Shown here one piece after another: positions 30,582-32,611 of a stretch of 32,611 nt of DNA. The DNA comes from a virus. Position 1 is the stretch's first letter. Every line of letters starts with the position of its first letter. The notes under the pieces are model-generated. The model was not told the origin of the DNA. It saw nothing but the letters and a program-made list of their open reading frames with translations, and did not search any database. The stretch is taken from the IMG/VR virus record IMGVR_UViG_3300001593_000009, positions 1 to 32,611 of that record; one strand, written 5' to 3'. The position numbers were made by a program, and so were the translations under genes.

Positions 30582-32023
30582 GAGGAACATCTACGGCAGT
30601 TAATCCAGCCGCCTATTCGGGCGGAACTTTCGCGGTGAGACCGCCGAACTATACCGCCTATTACATGCGGGCGATGATGCACCAACAAGCCAAGCAACAA
30701 GCCCTATCCCAATACTATGACAAACTCCAAAACTCTATAAATCCGGCAGGTGTTCGAGATATTGATTTGGACGGATGGAATCAGAAGGCAGACGCTTGGC
30801 AGAAATTTGGTATTGAAAATAGGGACGCGCTCGTTAATACAAGGTTGGACGGCGGTAAGGCAATGGCAAGATTTCAGTCTATGTACCGTGATTTACGAGG
30901 TGATGCTCAAAAATCAAAGCAGGCAGCTCAGAAAGAAATGTCTTTGCAAAAAATATATTCTAATCCTAACGAAGCTGCAAGAGCTACAGATAGCGATATG
31001 CGGTTAGTGAATTCGATGAGTTCGTCTATCTATGATCCGCAGCATTACCAAGATGACGGAGTTACGCCACATAACCTAACTGAATTTTCATTCAACGCGC
31101 CACCATACGATTATAAAATGCAAAAAGCGGTTGCTGCACAAGTTACCGCAGGGCTGAAACCAAGCAAAACTTTTGGCAAAGCGACCCAACGAGACTACGC
31201 AGCCGGTACGGAAGTTGTTCCTTTTACCTCAAAACATTCAACAGATAACCTGAAGGAAATGGCTAACAGGATGGGTGACCTATACGATAAAAACCCGTCT
31301 ATGCAGCGGTCCTATGAAAGCGAAAAATTAGACCCGGATAAACTGACTTCTTTAAGCCAAGCATATAAGTCGGTATATCCTAACGACGATATAGTAGGGC
31401 CAGATGGTACACCAAGCCCTAAAAAAATAGCACAGGCGGAAGTTATCCGAGATAATTCAGCAGTAAATTCAAGTTCCGAATTGCACAATGTCCCCCGTAT
31501 TCCCGTTGGTAGAGGATTAACGCAAGCGCAACAGAACCAACAACTAATGCTGAACTTAACGAATCAAATGGGGTCAGCTATGAAAGCGGGTAATTTAGAT
31601 GAGGCGAATAGGTTGGCCGGAATGTGGTATTCTGGAAATGGGAAAAGCCAATTTCAGGGCATAGAGAGAGGCCCGATAAATGACCCGTGGAATTCCGGCG
31701 TTTCAAACGCTACTCCAAAACAAGGGTATCTAATTCGGCATGTGGACAAACAATGGGTGTCAGATAATGATCCAAGAGATCCGTCCGCCGGAAGCTATAA
31801 GGATGTACTCAATACTACGGAAATTGACCCGAACGACCCGAATCTAATCAGCAAATTGGCTAATCAGCATCAATCATACATGGGGAGTACTCCGGCACTC
31901 GAACAAGGGGTGGCTCACCAGATATTGAACGCGCCACCGGCAGGAACACCGGCACCGGCACCTAAACCAGCCACTGTTGATCCTGACGCTTTATTAAAAA
32001 AATATGCACCGACACCGCAATAA
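30578..32023 (+). CDS. internal virion protein candidate (481 aa)
   Basis: Long and hydrophilic, rich in Ala, Gln, Asp and Asn, with helical segments (MRAMMHQQAKQQALSQYYDK, QNQQLMLNLTNQMGSAMKAG). The Pro/Ala-rich C terminus (PPAGTPAPAPKPATVDPDAL) looks like a linker. No enzyme motif is seen. It overlaps the previous gene by ATGA and is followed by the next gene with no gap, in the order often seen for ejection proteins. Function is inferred from position and composition. Confidence 0.55.
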   Translation: MRGTSTAVNPAAYSGGTFAVRPPNYTAYYMRAMMHQQAKQQALSQYYDKLQNSINPAGVRDIDLDGWNQKADAWQKFGIENRDALVNTRLDGGKAMARFQSMYRDLRGDAQKSKQAAQKEMSLQKIYSNPNEAARATDSDMRLVNSMSSSIYDPQHYQDDGVTPHNLTEFSFNAPPYDYKMQKAVAAQVTAGLKPSKTFGKATQRDYAAGTEVVPFTSKHSTDNLKEMANRMGDLYDKNPSMQRSYESEKLDPDKLTSLSQAYKSVYPNDDIVGPDGTPSPKKIAQAEVIRDNSAVNSSSELHNVPRIPVGRGLTQAQQNQQLMLNLTNQMGSAMKAGNLDEANRLAGMWYSGNGKSQFQGIERGPINDPWNSGVSNATPKQGYLIRHVDKQWVSDNDPRDPSAGSYKDVLNTTEIDPNDPNLISKLANQHQSYMGSTPALEQGVAHQILNAPPAGTPAPAPKPATVDPDALLKKYAPTPQ

Positions 32024-32611
32024 ATGGCCGGAACAACAGACATATTAGAACCGGACGTTGACGAGCAGGAACCGCCTGCCCCGTCACCCATTCCCAACCA
32101 AGCACCACCGCCTCAACCACCAAGCGGAGGGCCGGGCCAGCAACCGCCTGCCAAAACGCCGACGCCCAACTACGGCCTAAAAGACGATGACAAGCAAAAG
32201 ATAGCCCAGATTATCGTAAAAATGCAACAGGCGGGTGAGCCGGACAGCAATATCAAATCAGCAGTTAAACGGTTCATCGAAATCAATACTGCGCCGCCAC
32301 CTACGCCGGTAGATAAAGGAATCCGGCAGACTACGCAGAATCTTAGCCAACCATTACAATTCAATGGTACTTTCCAACCTGATCTGGAAGGAGAAAAAAA
32401 CGGGCTTTACCTGAACGATCCGGATTATCAGGCTCAAAAGAAAGACTTTGTTAGTAAGATAGCCACTGATCAAAATGGCGTTCTGCTTTACCCAGAACAG
32501 GATGCTAAAGGGAATTGGTCAAACTATTATACCAAGCAACCACTACAGAATTTCGATCCGCATAGTATGCAAGGGAAGATACTGCAAGTCCCGCGTCCTT
32601 ATCAGGCGGCA
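32024..32611 (+). CDS. large virion protein, 5' part (196 codons visible, runs off window)
   Basis: The frame starts at ATG 32024, directly after the previous TAA, and stays open to the end. A Pro/Gln-rich disordered N terminus (residues about 9-50) is followed by a helix pair (DDKQKIAQIIVKMQQAGE, NIKSAVKRFIEIN) that resembles a short repeated or docking module. A region with Gln/Asn/Tyr strands follows. It is probably the start of a very large internal virion or ejection protein, as usually lies here. It has no identifiable enzyme motif in the visible part. Confidence 0.55.
   Translation, partial: MAGTTDILEPDVDEQEPPAPSPIPNQAPPPQPPSGGPGQQPPAKTPTPNYGLKDDDKQKIAQIIVKMQQAGEPDSNIKSAVKRFIEINTAPPPTPVDKGIRQTTQNLSQPLQFNGTFQPDLEGEKNGLYLNDPDYQAQKKDFVSKIATDQNGVLLYPEQDAKGNWSNYYTKQPLQNFDPHSMQGKILQVPRPYQAA

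Noticed and set aside
1-32611. tRNA genes, CRISPR arrays, retroelements, integrase or attachment sites
   Set aside because: Looked for cloverleaf arms, regular repeat-spacer runs, reverse transcriptase motifs and tyrosine/serine recombinase motifs by eye and found none.

Overview
The window is a stretch of a tailed double-stranded DNA phage whose host is probably a member of the Bacteroidota. The host inference rests on three things. Translation starts lack Shine-Dalgarno sites and sit behind A/T-rich stretches. Candidate promoters have the Bacteroidota form TTTG-N19-TAnnTTT(G/A). Several gene families here (the DUF1376-type replication protein next to a DnaB helicase, DUF3850, the small zinc-ribbon proteins) are common in phages of that phylum. 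I see no tape measure, sheath or tube gene, and the 3' end carries nozzle-like and internal-virion-like proteins, so a podovirus-type particle is most likely. No integrase, excisionase, tRNA or CRISPR array was seen. Gene density is very high; the longest stretch without a convincing gene is about 236 bp (1283-1518).

Layout: (1) 1-1282, small Cys-rich proteins, a winged-helix-like protein and an HNH protein. (2) 1283-1518, a regulatory leader with a candidate promoter and two hairpins followed by T-runs. (3) 1519-5123, the replication block (DUF1376-like protein, DnaB-type helicase, small HTH protein, DUF3850 and small unknown genes, ending in a one-TM protein). (4) 5183-5482, a lone leftward gene with its own terminator. 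(5) 5592-9708, a tightly overlapping operon that opens with a ribbon-helix-helix regulator and continues with a DUF5672-GT9 fusion, two SAM methyltransferases and a GT2 glycosyltransferase. It looks like a glycan-making cassette. (6) 9730-14021, small genes and an HNH homing-type endonuclease leading to the large terminase. (7) 13996-14154, a leftward zinc-ribbon gene overlapping the 3' end of the terminase gene. (8) 14275-20089, portal, two small beta-rich proteins, scaffold-like protein and major capsid protein, closed by a strong hairpin. (9) 20162-32611, two GIY-YIG endonucleases, connector/adaptor-type proteins, a GroES-like co-chaperonin, a very large nozzle-like protein, a cupin-like protein and internal virion proteins, running off the end of the window.

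How it works together: replication proteins are made behind the leader. The terminase and portal package DNA into a capsid built from the MCP and scaffold, and the phage GroES probably redirects host GroEL to fold capsid or tail proteins. Connector and nozzle proteins complete the tail, and the internal proteins are probably ejected at infection. Three free-standing homing-type endonucleases sit next to the conserved terminase, capsid and GroES genes. The most unusual regulated unit is the divergent locus at 5183-9708. There a palindromic promoter controls a tiny RHH protein that is translationally coupled to the sugar cassette, and it faces a single leftward gene.
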